Positions 29,701 through 37,700 are shown, numbered from the stretch's first letter. The stretch: DNA of 64,000 nt from Chitinophaga sp. GbtcB8 (GCF_019091455.1 NZ_JAGXJN010000029.1:1-64000); one strand, 5' to 3'. Notes: generated by a model not told the origin, from the sequence alone. Program-made: numbers and translations.

Positions 29701-31362
29701 CTGCACGAACAGTCTAACCGCCTGGCGCATTATTTAAAAGCGCAGTATAACATTCAGCCCAATGATCTCATAGGCATAAAGCTGGACCGCAGCGAATGGG
29801 TAATGATAACGGTATTGGCCGTGCTGAAAAGCGGCGGCGCTTATGTGCCCGTTGATCCGGATTATCCGCAGGAGCGTATTGATTATATTGTTGAAGACAG
29901 TAAGTGCAAAGTATTGGTAGACGAAGACCTGCTGGAAGCGTTCCATAAAGCAGCACAGCAATACCCTGCCAGCAATCTGTCCACCATACCGCAGCCTGGC
30001 GATCTGGCTTATATTATTTACACCTCCGGCAGCACCTGCAATCCCAAGGGCGTAATGATCGGGCACCTATCCCTGGTGAACCTGGCCCTGGGTGTTATCA
30101 GACAGTATAACGTAACGGAAAAGGATCGCATTTTGCAATTTGCTTCCCTCTCTTTTGATATGTCGGTAGAGGAAACCTTCCCCTTCCTGCTGAAAGGCGC
30201 CGGGGTAGTAATACGGCAGGATGTGGAATTGCAGCCCTCCGGCTTCCGGCGTTTTGTAGTGGATAATAAGATCACCATTCTGAATATTCCACCGCTGTTC
30301 TTCCCCGTGATCCATGAGCTGGAAGAAAGCGAAAAGGCAGATCTGTTTGCTACCGTACGCATGATTGCATTTGGCGGCGAAGCCCTGCCGGATGGTGTGC
30401 TGCGGGCAGCGCAAGGTTATGGCATACAGCTCTTTAACGCATACGGTCCTACGGAAAGCACGGTGAATGCTGTCATTGCAGACAGCACCCATGGCGTGTC
30501 TTCCGTGATCGGGAAACCCTTTGCCAATACGCAGCTATACGTGCTGGATGCAGCGCTGCAGCTGTTGCCCATAGGTGTTAGCGGAGAGCTGTATATAGCC
30601 GGCGATGGCCTGGCCAAAGGTTACCTGTACCGGCCGGAGCTTACAGCAGAAAAATTCATTGACAATCCTTTTGGTGAAGGAAAATTATACCGCACCGGCG
30701 ATGTAGTGCGCTGGACACAGGATGGGAATATTGTGTTCATAGGCCGGCAGGACGACCAGGTGAAGATCCGCGGGTACCGCATAGAGCTGGGTGAAATAGA
30801 AACCACCCTGCAGCTGCATGAGCAGGTGAATGGCGCAGTAGTAGTGGCCCGCAGTGGAACCGACGGTGAAAAAATGCTGGTAGCCTATGTAACCGGTAAT
30901 GTAGAGCTGAATATAGCAGAGCTGCGCACACACCTGAATAAAACATTACCCTCTTACATGATCCCATCGCAGTTTGTGCAGCTGGATAGTTTCCCGGTAA
31001 CCGCCAATGGCAAGGTGAATAAAAAGCAGCTGCCCGATCCGCAGGGCGCAGGCATGGCTACCAGTGTGGAATATGTGGCCCCGCGCAATGAAACGGAAGT
31101 AACGCTGGTGAGCATGTGGCAGGAGATCCTGCGGGTGGAAAAGATCGGTATTAAGGATGATTTCTTTGAGCTGGGAGGCCATAGTCTGAAAGTGGCACGG
31201 CTGGCGGGCCAGATCCATAAAACATTTGACTACCGCATAGCCCTGAAGGATATTTTCTTTAACCCCACCATTGAAGCGCTGGGCGATATGATCCGCGCCG
31301 GTAAATGGATTGAAAGCTCCCGGCAAATAAAACAGGAGAACCGGGATGTAATTGAACTCTAA
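14779..31362 (+). CDS. NRPS2, main part: (C)-A-T-C-A-T-C-A-T-C-A-T-E-C-A-T
   Basis: Same frame as 14014-14736, separated from it only by the TAG. The nominal TTG at 14779 has no visible initiation signal and is probably not a genuine start. Landmarks: end of split C; A (A3 at 16057), T Ser 17209; C HH 17776, A 19177, T 20317; C HH 20956, A 22339, T 23518; C HH 24151, A 25573, T 26716; E HHLVIDG 27238 with NYLGDF; C HHILMDG 28633, A 30019, T 31183. Codes by eye: DLTKVGHIGK (Asp), DLFNNALTYK (Ala), DVWHISLVDK (Ser), DAWFLGNVVK (Leu, followed by E, so D-Leu) and DMENAGAVNK (Orn-like, weak). T domains before the Ser and Leu modules and before E are of GGDS type. The last A domain has an odd A3 motif, TSGSTCNPKG. 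The C-terminal tail RDVIEL is a likely docking peptide for NRPS3. Confidence 0.95.
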   Translation: MKDQRNYWLQQFEGEIPVLQLPGDKPRPVIKTFNGGIVEKRLPAAVSNKLKALAQAQGGTLFMGLLAAVKALLYRYTGQTDLIIGSSVLGRDNFELESQIGFYLNILAMRTRFNGTDTFRELFTNIKKVTLGAYEHQLYPFDELLDELHLQRDTGRSALFDVIVGLQNMNSMPTGTQQLGNVKVSAYEGQEHQYNKFDFTFLFAEVGDEIHASIGYNSDIYNRATVERLGAHLEQLLTAVVSNPELPLNQVDYLSKSEKQQLSLTFAESKVPYPADKTVVQLFNEQAARTPDNIALAFEGQELTYRQLQEQSDRLAYYLRSSYQVKADDVIGIMLDRSASMIVALLGVLKSGAAYVAIEPDTPRARKEYILNDTAVKALITQSDYVFDIDYYRGNAFAIDIQLDSITIGDPLPEIEVQPGHLAYVIYTSGSTGQPKGVMINHRSLVDYAFGALARTNIADCKSFGLVSTIAADLGNTVIYTSLLIGAKLHVFSARDVMSGERMQSVQLDCIKIVPSHWKALQLDNQLFAPAKCLVFGGEQLTRDVLDLIKAGNATCEVYNHYGPSETTIGKLINRINLEDTSLPIALGSPFCNSNVYILDAQLQLLPTGLVGEICIGGHGQARGYLNNAALTAERFVADPFKPGQQIYKTGDLGKWLSNGTIEFLGRKDDQVKIRGYRIELGEIENALKNHPAVETAAVLVKPNASGEKELVAYIVGSEAPGKADLQKYLGQTLPSYMVPGHFIQLETMPLTPNGKVDRKKLPDPDGDQSSAGYVAPRNITEEKLVAIWQDVLGRERVGVKDNFFELGGHSLKATRLASQIHKVFDVKVDFNDLFTLVVLEDQARLIDEGKHTEFVTIPAAAPQAAYPLSSSQRRLWILSQFEGGSTAYNVPAVYVFEGALNYNALMLAFEMLIARHEILRTIFKEDEQGEVKQFIRSTMEAGFKINSLDLQDDADREEKVKALVQETISRPFNLSDGPLVRADLYQLASDKWIFVFNMHHIISDGWSQDVLMKELLQCYKAHTKGTANPLDPLRIQYKDYAVWQQEQLHSEAFNEHRSWWLQQFEGSLPVLELPLDKPRPAMKTYKGGTINKTLDPQISRQLQAINQEQGATLFMGLLAAVNVLLYRYTGQDDIITGTPVAGREHADLENQVGFYVNTLALRAQFNGAGSFEQLLQHIKQVTTGAYKHQAYPFDKLVDELQLQRDLSRHPLFDVMVIMQHGDERSAAVNALEQVQVSRYEGLAENMSKFDLSFGFAETAAGINIGIGYNSDLYNSATIDNLGNHLVQLIDAIVAAPRASIQELDYLVAAEKQALLETLNDTTVAYPKDKNLVHLFEAQVKATPDHKAVVLDNISLTYQELNEKANQLAAYLREQYHIQPNDLTGILLDRNEWTIIAILAVLKSGGAYVPIDTAYPQERIDYIIADSQCKVVIDSMELSVFREEANKYPQYNGAVVNQPDDLAYIIYTSGSTGKPKGVMITHSNAAAFIQWCGQEFKASVFDVVFGVTSICFDLSVFEIFYPLSIGKPVRFLPNALAIPQYLATAEKILINTVPSVVGALLSEGVDLSAVSVLNMAGEPIPPRYLEQLDAAKIEIRNLYGPSEDTTYSTVYRLRNNSEILIGKPISNTRIYILSEALQLQPIGVAGEICIAGDGLAQGYLNQSALTAQKFIDNPYQPGERLYRTGDLGRWLPDGNIVFIGRMDDQVKIRGYRIELGEIESLLQQHPQVDTAVVLAKQYQQAEKELVAYIVAKEELNVSAIRAHLGSRLPAYMLPAHYVQLTALPLTHNGKIDRKKLPDPQSLQMSSGVAYVAPRNEMEKAFATIYEQVLNKQPVGITDDFFNLGGDSIKILRTISALRKQLALNISIADFYKHSTIESLVQYLSGRSNENSEAENRSKAEVLADIAALKDRVLSGLNDAEQVEDIFPMSDIEKGMVYESLVNKGLGVYHDVFVNHRVLPGFDMDRFRRAFALLIEKHALLRTAFLLGDDDGDLQIVYKTINAPVNEHDLTHLEREAQEQEIRSFLQADATHPFNVTAAPLWRADVFRISRDEIVLSLQFHHAVLDGWSHANLLTELNNVYLELEHSAIDRLPLLRSSYKDFVIQQQADKRNRSLHTFWEQELAGYKRPDLFTGEYEYNSFLQTLDHAYQDKLQALAVTLSTSIRTISLSAYLYLLKVLSADNEVVAGLVTNTRPGLEDSDKVLGCFLNTVPLRATIGEDVTAAGWVKQVEGKLLALKEPERVSLVEIARLHPDAGQGGGNPFFDTFFNFVNFHVYEGLKGNDDATGTEAAAAAFNNNTRARTNMPLEVNVNLTGNVFNARFFLSRKLRSGLTVSDIGKMYFRILQHIADAPDQLLRQAAYIDAAEEQQLLHTFNDTATDFPADKTMVHLFEEQVSRRPEKVALVFGESTFTYRELNEQANRLAAHLRSTAGIQPNDLVSIQLDRSEWMIISILGVLKSGAAYIPIDPSYPQDRIDYMVADSQSKVLINDAWLAAFREQQQQYGTENLPIVNQPTDLAYVIYTSGSTGRPKGCMLEHRGVVNRVEWMYRQYAFSDEDVILQKTTFTFDVSVWEIFMPLCWGVKMVLCHKDDIASPQRILRLIATQGVTCLHFVPSMLSAFITALFEESSTKAALQGLRLLITSGEALPVETVKKWYSLVSTPIHNLYGPTEASVDVTFYATTPQDNRVPIGRPIWNTQLYILGKSLELLPLGVAGEICIGGVGLSRGYLHKPELTAQKFVENPFRKNERLYRTGDLGQWLPDGNIVYLGRIDDQVKIRGYRIELGEIESVLLQSGLVSQAAAIVKADAAGTKRLLAFVVPAAGYSLPQLQQYLTAQVPDYMHPAAIIELSVLPLTPNGKADKKALAALQHALLPATEYTAPRNATEQTIAAIWEEVLAADRIGVHDNFFTIGGDSIISIRILSKLKKEFHKEIELRTFYEMPTIAALAAHVTAYGHVPDAKLQLQQEITAQLDAMQQEVLRTAPNAAAIAEVYPMSDIQKGMVFEQLKDPENGTYHDQFVYQLPLFDLDIFKQAFTLLVEKHSILRTGFDIYNMGSDSLQIVYKTVPVNMLVEDLTDKDAAAQQAYIRQYITDERKRPFDLSIAPLWRISIFVTAADQMVYLFQFHHAILDGWSVASLNTELHHLCLQLQQDAAYRPAPLMADNKTSIISSLAEKAQEENIRFWQQELADHKRLSVFENKALAASFEKNYPPDYLPKLENAAKLQGVPVRTLFLGAYLYTLQLLTAETDLTIGLVSNVRPVCEDGDKILGCFLNTIPLRYQQGSTAGSWRQYTMELDHKLRSLKGRDRLSLYEINRLSGGDIRESNPFFDVVFNYINFHVYDALHVVLDEKATKEKNSLELKSFESTNTWLDLSVSITGGMLKLIYKQKKELTGGISLAAFNEYFERALENIAFNPTGRTDKQVMLSAHDLQQLLGTFNNTTVPYLANETIQEQFERQAAATPQQIAIVTADTQLTYKELNEKANQLAAFLRGGCQVTAETLVALVSGRSAEMVVGMLGILKSGAAYVPIDPELPAERVRYMLEDARIKIVIIENEHRKAVLPTAGFEAVVIKDNPLLLQYPAVNLPLINNAANLAYVIYTSGSTGRPKGVMLEHAALSNLCNWHNRYFEVTAQSKATVYSSISFDAAGWEIWPYLLTGATLYPLPGNIRLDVTAIAAFIKEQGITHCFLPTVICEQLADAATTGLDQVKILTGGDALRHTGNLKLINNYGPTENAVVSASIHLNELNGLSVIPIGKPIDNTAVYILDVNLQLQPVGVTGEICLAGYNLARGYLHQPALTAEKFVANPFKPGERLYRTGDLGRWLPDGNIAFAGRKDEQVKIRGYRIELGEIESILQQQPGIQAAVVLARPNSNGQKELVAYLVSEVTLNITALRAALGTILPAYMLPAHFVQLDVLPLNASGKVDKKNLPDPETGIMAANVTYVAPRNEAERNLVAVYEEVLKKQSIGIKDDFLALGGDSIKSIQVVARLKQRGFTLTIQDVIRFPVIEELASKVQVVTRAVPQRLVEGLVPLGPIQSQFLNGAVLHKHHYNQSVLLYSKTPVDINALRAALDKIVQHHDALRMVFRQTETGWLQENKGKTQGYIFEEIRNISETDFAAHCDRLQSGMQLEEGPLFSVGLFRGEAGDRLLMVAHHLVIDGVSWRILFEDLSTLYQQYMAAQPLELPLKTDSFQYWQQMQQQYAQSEILQKEAVYWDALEAMHIPPVPVEHAEGSSLIKDAARQSFLLDESLTSRLLTQCYSAYRTEVNDLLLGAFSMAVAEVFELEKVLINLEGHGRENIGANVDVTRTVGWFTSMYPVVFDMRHREDAIRQLITVKETLHRVPNKGMGYGILRYTAGRNYRLQPQIAFNYLGDFGAGVQDAEGKQLFGFSGDYQGRAISPDEPRAVLLDVLGMVTEGQLRLTISYSTHQYSKPVIARLLACFQAQLEELINALSATAATHLTPVDLTYKELSMEQVEQLDVDGNTEDVYPLSHLQEGLYYHWLSTPGSLAYCEQMSYRLKGTLNLDALERSYEMLVARHAVLRTSFTQELDSSVLQVVKKKVLNNFQYLDVSGQADPVIEDIKRNIRQQGFDLHSGSQMNLTVLGLGADTYEFIWGHHHILMDGWCVGILIKEFSELYEGLLQGRKTSLPEVQPYAGYISWLMQQDKERSLQYWRHYLADYDTVSTLPQLAAGNHAAFEPAERAFNLGTAATAAIKALCAQLRITENTFIQTIWGLLLSRYNNTRDVVFGAVVSGRPGEIKGIEEMIGLFINTIPVRIRINEGATAEALLKAVQESAISAAAHHYTQLADVLAVSEPGGGLVDHILIFENYPVQEMVEQHAAGRQQQQELLVISSAGVEQTSYNLSVSVIPGNNFRIRFEYNSMVYAAQLMAALEEHFTQLVIQVLDNPAVQIDTVCYLSEAEKQQQLIAFNEPGIMDYPKDKTVIELLQEQVTRTPENIAVIFKDRTLSYQQLHEQSNRLAHYLKAQYNIQPNDLIGIKLDRSEWVMITVLAVLKSGGAYVPVDPDYPQERIDYIVEDSKCKVLVDEDLLEAFHKAAQQYPASNLSTIPQPGDLAYIIYTSGSTCNPKGVMIGHLSLVNLALGVIRQYNVTEKDRILQFASLSFDMSVEETFPFLLKGAGVVIRQDVELQPSGFRRFVVDNKITILNIPPLFFPVIHELEESEKADLFATVRMIAFGGEALPDGVLRAAQGYGIQLFNAYGPTESTVNAVIADSTHGVSSVIGKPFANTQLYVLDAALQLLPIGVSGELYIAGDGLAKGYLYRPELTAEKFIDNPFGEGKLYRTGDVVRWTQDGNIVFIGRQDDQVKIRGYRIELGEIETTLQLHEQVNGAVVVARSGTDGEKMLVAYVTGNVELNIAELRTHLNKTLPSYMIPSQFVQLDSFPVTANGKVNKKQLPDPQGAGMATSVEYVAPRNETEVTLVSMWQEILRVEKIGIKDDFFELGGHSLKVARLAGQIHKTFDYRIALKDIFFNPTIEALGDMIRAGKWIESSRQIKQENRDVIEL
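18958..19882 (+). repeat. Ala-type A-domain core, copy 2 (NRPS2)
   Basis: Partner of 5366-6290. This copy keeps the canonical A3 motif TSGSTGKPKG, whereas the NRPS1 copy has TSRSTGKPKG. Confidence 0.75.
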
Positions 31363-31390
31363 GTTGTAAGCAAATAATTTTTATACGGAT

Positions 31391-34300
31391 ATGAAAAATG
31401 TAATTGACTTAATACTGGCACTGGCAGAAAAGGATATACAGGTATACGTGGAAGACGGGAAGCTAAAGATCAATGCACCGGATGGCGCATTGAAGGAGGA
31501 TGTGATACAGAAAATAAAAGAAAATAAAAACGCATTGATGGCCTGGCTGTCTGTAACCCGGGCAGATAACCATAACGAAATACCGGCAGTCGAAGCCAGC
31601 GCCTCTTACGTGTTATCCTCCTCGCAGCGCAGGTTATGGGTATTAAGCCAGTTTGAGGAAAGCAATACCGCTTACAACATGCCCGGTGTATTTGTGTTTG
31701 AAGGTAACCTGGACCTGATAGCGCTGCAGGGATCTTTTAAGAACCTGATTGCTCGGCATGAGATCTTAAGGACGGTGTTCAGGGAAAATGAGCAGTTTGA
31801 GATCCGGCAGTACATTCAGCCGGCTGCTGATGTGAATTTTGAGATCGCCTACCATGATCTGCGGATGGAAGCAGAACAGGAAGAAAAGCTGAAGGCCTTT
31901 GTACAGCAGGATGCCGGGAAGCCCTTTAACCTGGCCACCGGCCCTTTGTTACGCGCTGTTTTATGCCAGGTGGCAGATAATAAATGGGTATTTACCTACA
32001 CCCTGCATCACATTATCAGCGATGCCTGGTCAATGGATATCCTGGTAGCAGAGCTGCTGCAATTATACAATGCACGCACCCGTAATGAGGAGCTGCAGCT
32101 GCCGCCCTTGCGTATCCAATACAAGGATTATGCTGCCTGGCAGCAGGCGCAGCTAAGCGGCGGAGCGCTGAATGAGCATAAGGCCTGGTGGCTGCAGCAG
32201 TTTGAAGGAGAGCTGCCGGTGCTGCAGCTGGCAGGTGATAACATACGCCCGGCCGTAAAAACGCATCGTGGCGCGGTGGTAAATAAAAGCTTCAGCCCTG
32301 CATTAAGTAGCCGGCTGCAGGTATTGCTCAAAGAACAGGGTAGCACCCTGTTCATGGGATTGCTGGCAGCAATAAATGCATTGCTGTACCGCTACACCAG
32401 CCAGACAGATATTGTAATAGGCACTTCCATTGCCAGCCGGGAACACCCCGACCTGGAAAACCAGATAGGATTTTATGTGAACACGCTTGCATTAAGAGCG
32501 CAGTTCAAAGGCGATGATAGCTACACCGCCTTGCTGCAGCATATTAAACAGGTAACCCTGGGCGCATATGAGCACCAGGCCTATCCTTTTGATGAGCTGG
32601 TGAATGAGCTGCACCTGCAGCGGGATATGAGCCGCAGCAGCCTGTTTGATGTAATGGTGGTATTACAGAACGCTGATGGTGGTGATGCAAAGGAACCGCA
32701 AACATTAGGCAATGTACAGGTAAGCAGCTATGCTTCCGGGGAAGATGCTATCAGCAAATTTGACCTCACTTTCTTTTTCACAACTACAGAAGATGCGCTG
32801 TATGTACAGGCAGTGTACAACAAGGATATTTACAGCAAAGCCACCATTACCCGCCTGTGCAATCACCTGGAACAGCTGCTGGAAGCAGCGCTGGCAGCGC
32901 CTGAGCAACCCATTCAGCAGCTGGATTATTTAAGTGTAACGGAAAAACAGCAGCTGCTGGTGAATTTTGCAGAAAGCACCATCGCCTATCCAACCAATAA
33001 AACCATTGTAGACCTGTTTGATGAGCAGGCCGCCCGCACACCGGAAAATATAGCCCTCACTTTTGCAGGGAAAGACCTTACTTACCGGGAGCTGCAGGAG
33101 CAGGCAAACAAGCTGGCTGCCTACCTGCGCAGCAATTGCAATATAAAAGCAGATGACCTGGTAGGCGTTATGCTGGACCGCTCTGCCAGCATGATCATCG
33201 CTATACTGGGCATCCTGAAGTCAGGCGGCGCTTATGTGGCCATTGAGCCGGAAACACCCCGCGCAAGAAAGGAATTTATAATACAGGATACCGGCATTAA
33301 GTCGCTCATCACCCAAACAGATTATATTTTTGACCTGGACTATTACAAAGGCAATGTGTTTGCCATTGATATTCAGCTGGACGGTATTACAGATGCTGAG
33401 CTGCCGGTACGCAATGATATACTGCCGGCCGACCTGGCCTATGTGATCTATACCTCCGGCAGCACTGGCCAGCCCAAAGGTGTAATGATCAATCACCAGT
33501 CGCTGGTGGATTATGTGTATGGCATACTGGCGCGTACCAACATCCGCGAATGTAAGCACTTCGGGCTGGTATCTACCATCGCTGCAGACCTGGGCAATAC
33601 CGTCGTATATCCCTGCCTGTTAACCGGCGGAAGATTGCAGGTATTTACTGCAGCAGATGTAATGAATGCAGACCGTATGCTGCAGGCGGAGCTGGATTGC
33701 ATAAAAATAGTACCCTCGCACTGGAAGGCATTACAGCAGGTACACCAGCTGTTTGTACCGGCAAAATGCCTCATTTTCGGAGGCGAGCAGCTGACCAGTG
33801 ATGTAATAGATCTGCTGCGCGCTTATGATGGCAGCTGTGAAGTATATAACCATTACGGCCCCTCTGAAACTACCATTGGCAAGCTGGTGAATAAGGTGAA
33901 CATTAACACCGCTAGCGGTAATGTGCCATTGGGCATGCCCTTCTCCAACAGCCAGGTATATATCCTGGATGCACAGCTACAGCCCCAGCCCATAGGCGTT
34001 GCCGGAGAAATTTGCATAGGTGGCCATGGCCTTTCCAGGGGATATCTGAATAACAATGCGCTTACCGCAGAAAAGTTTGTAAATAATCCTTTCCGTTCCG
34101 GTGAACGTTTTTACAGGACCGGTGATGTGGGTAAATGGCTGCCGGACGGCAGCATTATTTTCCTGGGCCGTAAAGATGACCAGGTGAAGTTCCGCGGGTA
34201 CCGCATAGAGCTGGGCGAAATTGAAACCGCATTACAGCAGCATCCTGAAATAGCGCAAGCCGTGGTGCAGGCTAAAGCCAATGGCAGCGGGGAAAAAGAG

Positions 34301-34783
34301 CTGGTGGCTTATGTGGTAAGTCAAACAACGCTCAGCAAACAGGATATGCAGCAGTTCCTGCAAAAAACACTGCCATCATTCATGCTGCCTGCACATTATG
34401 TGCAGCTGGAAGCTATTCCCTTAACGCCCAATGGTAAGATAGACCGCAAAAGATTACCGGACCCCGAAGAGCTGGGCACCCTGTCAGACGAAGTATATAT
34501 AGCCCCGGATACCGGCATTGAAAAACAGCTGGTGGCTATTTGGGAGGAGGTGCTGGGGAAAAGCCCTGTGGGCGTGCAAACCAGCTTTTTTAACCTGGGC
34601 GGCAACTCACTGAAGATAATCAAGATGTCGCAGCTGGTAAGTCAGCAGCTGGGCGTTAGTTTTTCCATAGATAAGTTTTTCGAGTACCTGACTATCCGGG
34701 ACATTGCCCGCGCTATAGAACAGGAAAAAATGATCAAAGAAGCAGCGCCTGCGGAGAAGGAAACCGAATTAATGATCTTTTAA
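31391..34783 (+). CDS. NRPS3: single module, TubC-like docking domain-C-A(Asp)-T
   Basis: A 1130-residue single module, 28 bases after NRPS2. Residues 1 to about 53 form a TubC-like docking domain (VYVEDGKLKIN, then IKENKNALMAWL). The C domain has HHIISDAW at 32006, with the same DG to DA change as the first module of NRPS2. The A domain (A3 at 33449) has pocket code DLTKIGHIGK, one residue from the classic Asp code. Its A4 region reads IAADLGN instead of FDxS, as in the first A domain of NRPS2, so the two modules are clear paralogues. The carrier has GGNSLK, with its Ser at 34607. There is no E or TE. The tail ends ETELMIF. The chain probably passes to the KS protein encoded 11 bases downstream. 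Confidence 0.96.
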   Translation: MKNVIDLILALAEKDIQVYVEDGKLKINAPDGALKEDVIQKIKENKNALMAWLSVTRADNHNEIPAVEASASYVLSSSQRRLWVLSQFEESNTAYNMPGVFVFEGNLDLIALQGSFKNLIARHEILRTVFRENEQFEIRQYIQPAADVNFEIAYHDLRMEAEQEEKLKAFVQQDAGKPFNLATGPLLRAVLCQVADNKWVFTYTLHHIISDAWSMDILVAELLQLYNARTRNEELQLPPLRIQYKDYAAWQQAQLSGGALNEHKAWWLQQFEGELPVLQLAGDNIRPAVKTHRGAVVNKSFSPALSSRLQVLLKEQGSTLFMGLLAAINALLYRYTSQTDIVIGTSIASREHPDLENQIGFYVNTLALRAQFKGDDSYTALLQHIKQVTLGAYEHQAYPFDELVNELHLQRDMSRSSLFDVMVVLQNADGGDAKEPQTLGNVQVSSYASGEDAISKFDLTFFFTTTEDALYVQAVYNKDIYSKATITRLCNHLEQLLEAALAAPEQPIQQLDYLSVTEKQQLLVNFAESTIAYPTNKTIVDLFDEQAARTPENIALTFAGKDLTYRELQEQANKLAAYLRSNCNIKADDLVGVMLDRSASMIIAILGILKSGGAYVAIEPETPRARKEFIIQDTGIKSLITQTDYIFDLDYYKGNVFAIDIQLDGITDAELPVRNDILPADLAYVIYTSGSTGQPKGVMINHQSLVDYVYGILARTNIRECKHFGLVSTIAADLGNTVVYPCLLTGGRLQVFTAADVMNADRMLQAELDCIKIVPSHWKALQQVHQLFVPAKCLIFGGEQLTSDVIDLLRAYDGSCEVYNHYGPSETTIGKLVNKVNINTASGNVPLGMPFSNSQVYILDAQLQPQPIGVAGEICIGGHGLSRGYLNNNALTAEKFVNNPFRSGERFYRTGDVGKWLPDGSIIFLGRKDDQVKFRGYRIELGEIETALQQHPEIAQAVVQAKANGSGEKELVAYVVSQTTLSKQDMQQFLQKTLPSFMLPAHYVQLEAIPLTPNGKIDRKRLPDPEELGTLSDEVYIAPDTGIEKQLVAIWEEVLGKSPVGVQTSFFNLGGNSLKIIKMSQLVSQQLGVSFSIDKFFEYLTIRDIARAIEQEKMIKEAAPAEKETELMIF

Positions 34784-34794
34784 AAACCCAAAAC

Positions 34795-37700
34795 ATGAAA
34801 ACAGCCATTGCAATTATTGGTCTTTCCATGAAAGTAGCGGAGGCAGATAACCTGGAAGCATTCTGGGAAACTGTGCAAACAGGTGAGCATAGTTTTAAGC
34901 CATTATCAGCCCAGCGCCTGAACGATATATTTTCCCGCTTCGGGGAGTTTGAAGTAACGAAAGGCTCTTACCTGGACAGGATAGACCTGTTTGACAACGA
35001 GTACTTTAAAATATCGCCCGCAGAAGCAGAGCGTATGGATCCGGAGCAGCGCCTTATGCTGGAGCATGCGGTCAAGGCCGTGTACAATGCAGGTTATGTA
35101 CCGGCGGAGCTGAGAGGACAGCGCATTGGTTTCTTTCACACGTTTGGCCAATCAATGTACCGGCACTTTTTTGATGAGTTTAATAACCTGGCCCTTACTG
35201 CGCACATGCCCGGCATGGTAGGCACTCGGGTAGCCAATTTTATGGATTGGCGCGGGCCGCTGATAGGGGTGGATACCACCTGCTCCTCCTCCTTGACTGC
35301 ACTCTATTATGCTTGTCAAAGCCTGGCTAATGATGATTGCAGCCTGGCCATGGTAGGTAGTGTAAGCCTGAGCGTAAGCTCCAGGGACCATGCTGTGCTT
35401 TCACCGGTAATGTCCAAACGGGAGCAATGTCACCCATTTGACGGCGATGCCGATGGTATCCTGGGTGGGGAAGGTATTGTATGTGTGCTGCTTAAAAGAG
35501 CCGATGCCGCCATCCGCGATGGCGATCCCATTCATGCCATTATTAAAGGCGGCGCCATAAACCATGGCGGCGCGCTGATCCAGAATATTTCTGCACCCAG
35601 CCCGGTATCACAGGCAGAAGTGATCCGCATGGCATGGGAGAATAGCGGGGTAAACCCGGCGCATATACGATTTATAGAAGCGCATGGCACTGGTACCATC
35701 TTAGGCGATCCTATTGAGTTCAGCGGCATAGATGCTGCTTTTAAAGAAAGCCTGCCGGGCATGGACAAAGTTTGTTCCATCAGCTCCGTAAAGGGACAGC
35801 TCGGACATTTAGGCCCCGTAGCAGGGCTGGCAGGCCTGGCCAGGCTGGTGCTGGCATTAAAACAGCAGCAGCTGCCGCCGCAGGTAGGTTTTAACAGCAT
35901 TAACCCGCATATACCGGAAAGTGATTCACCTGTAAAAGTGCAGCGCACGCTGCAGCCCTGGAATAGCGAAGTGCCACGGGCAGGCGGCGTAAGCTCCTTC
36001 GGATTAACCGGTACCAATGTGCACATGATAGTGGAGGAATATGCTGCGCCGGTTAACACTGCACCTGCAACAACCGAAAATGGCGTATATGCAATGAAGT
36101 TAGGTGGCGCTACACCCGCAAAAGCGGCTAACGTTAGCGCTTACCTGCTGCAATATTTACAGCAGTACCCGCAAACAAACCTGGCGCAGCTAAGCTATTC
36201 CGTGAACCGGATCATGGGCGAGGTTACTTACGGTGAGCTGGTATTGTTTAAAGACCGGGAAGAGCTCATTAACATCCTGCAACAAAAGCTAACAGCCAAC
36301 AACCCACAGCCAACTCCATTCACAACACCCCGCAAAAAGGCAACCCCGCCGCAGGTGTTCCTGTTAATACCCGGCCTGCTTACCGCAGATAAGATAACGG
36401 CGTTCTTAGATCAAAGCCCGGCCATGGCAGCATTGTATACAGCAGTAACAGCAGGGCATGAGGAGCTGACAGCCACACAACAATCTTTCCTGTTACATTA
36501 CTGCGCTGCCAAAACATTGAACAATGGCGGTTTTGCACCGGATAAGATCATTGGCGCACAATCCGGCAAGCTCTTATCCCTTTTGCTGATGGATAAGGTA
36601 ACCCTGCCGGAAGCCCTGTTGCAGCTGGCTGCACAGGAACCCGTTCAGGAGCCGTTTAACAGCGCAGCCTTTGTACAATTCTTAAACACACTGGATGCGC
36701 AGCAACAATACCTGCTGGTTGTAATGGGCAGCCAGGGTGAAATGATCACTGCCTGCAGGCAATGGCTCACAGCACAGGCGCCCGCGCACATCCAGGCTGT
36801 ATTTCCTACGCAAGGCCGCGACCTTTGCCTGGATATACTGACCGCTTATTACAACAGCGGGCATGAGCTGCGCTTTGCAAACCTGTTCGGCAAAACGCCT
36901 TTCCTGCATAACCTGCATTTGCCGGTACTCGAACCTAAACGCCACTGGCCGCAGGTAATATCACTGGCTGTAGTAAATAATGCACCAGCAGCCTTACTGC
37001 AGGAAACAGCTGCAGCGCCGCAGGTGTTTACCACGGCGGATATTATAGCAGGGGTAACCGCCATCTGGCAGGATAAGCTGAAGGTTACTGAAATAGGCCT
37101 TGAAGATGATTTCTTTGACCTGGGCGGTTCCTCCTTATTAGGATTGGATGTATTACAGCAAATAGCCAAACGTTATGCGGTTGACCTGGAATATGCCGAC
37201 ATTTTTGATTATTGCACCGTATCCCAGCAGGCCGCGCTGATAGAAGAAAAGCTGGGAGCCATACCACCGGTGCCCGTGGTTAATACTACGCCCGCAGCAA
37301 CCGGCGTCATTAGCCGTGACGATCTGCGCAGCCTGGAATATGAGCTGCTGCTGCAGCGCATACAGGAGCAGGAAGCGGCTGAGCGCATTGCCCCGCAGCA
37401 TATCCTGCTTACCGGCGGCACCGGTTTCCTGGGCGTGTATGTGATCAAAGAGCTGCTGGAAAAAACAAATGCAACTATTACCTGCCTGGTAAGGGCTGCA
37501 GATGATGCTGCCGCACAAACACGTTTAGCCGCCACAGTTAGCTGGTACTTCCCGCACCTGCAGCTGCCTCCGCAAAGGATCAGCGGTATCTGCGGGGATA
37601 TTACCCTGGCAGACTTGGGCCTTACAGCTGCCGGCAACACGCATTTACAGGATGTGGATACCGTGCACCACCTGGCCGCCAACGTAAGCCATTTTGGTAA

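Noticed and set aside
36300..36960. Functional acyltransferase domain in the KS protein
   Set aside because: The GHSxG motif is GAQSG and the domain is shortened, so it is reported as degenerate.
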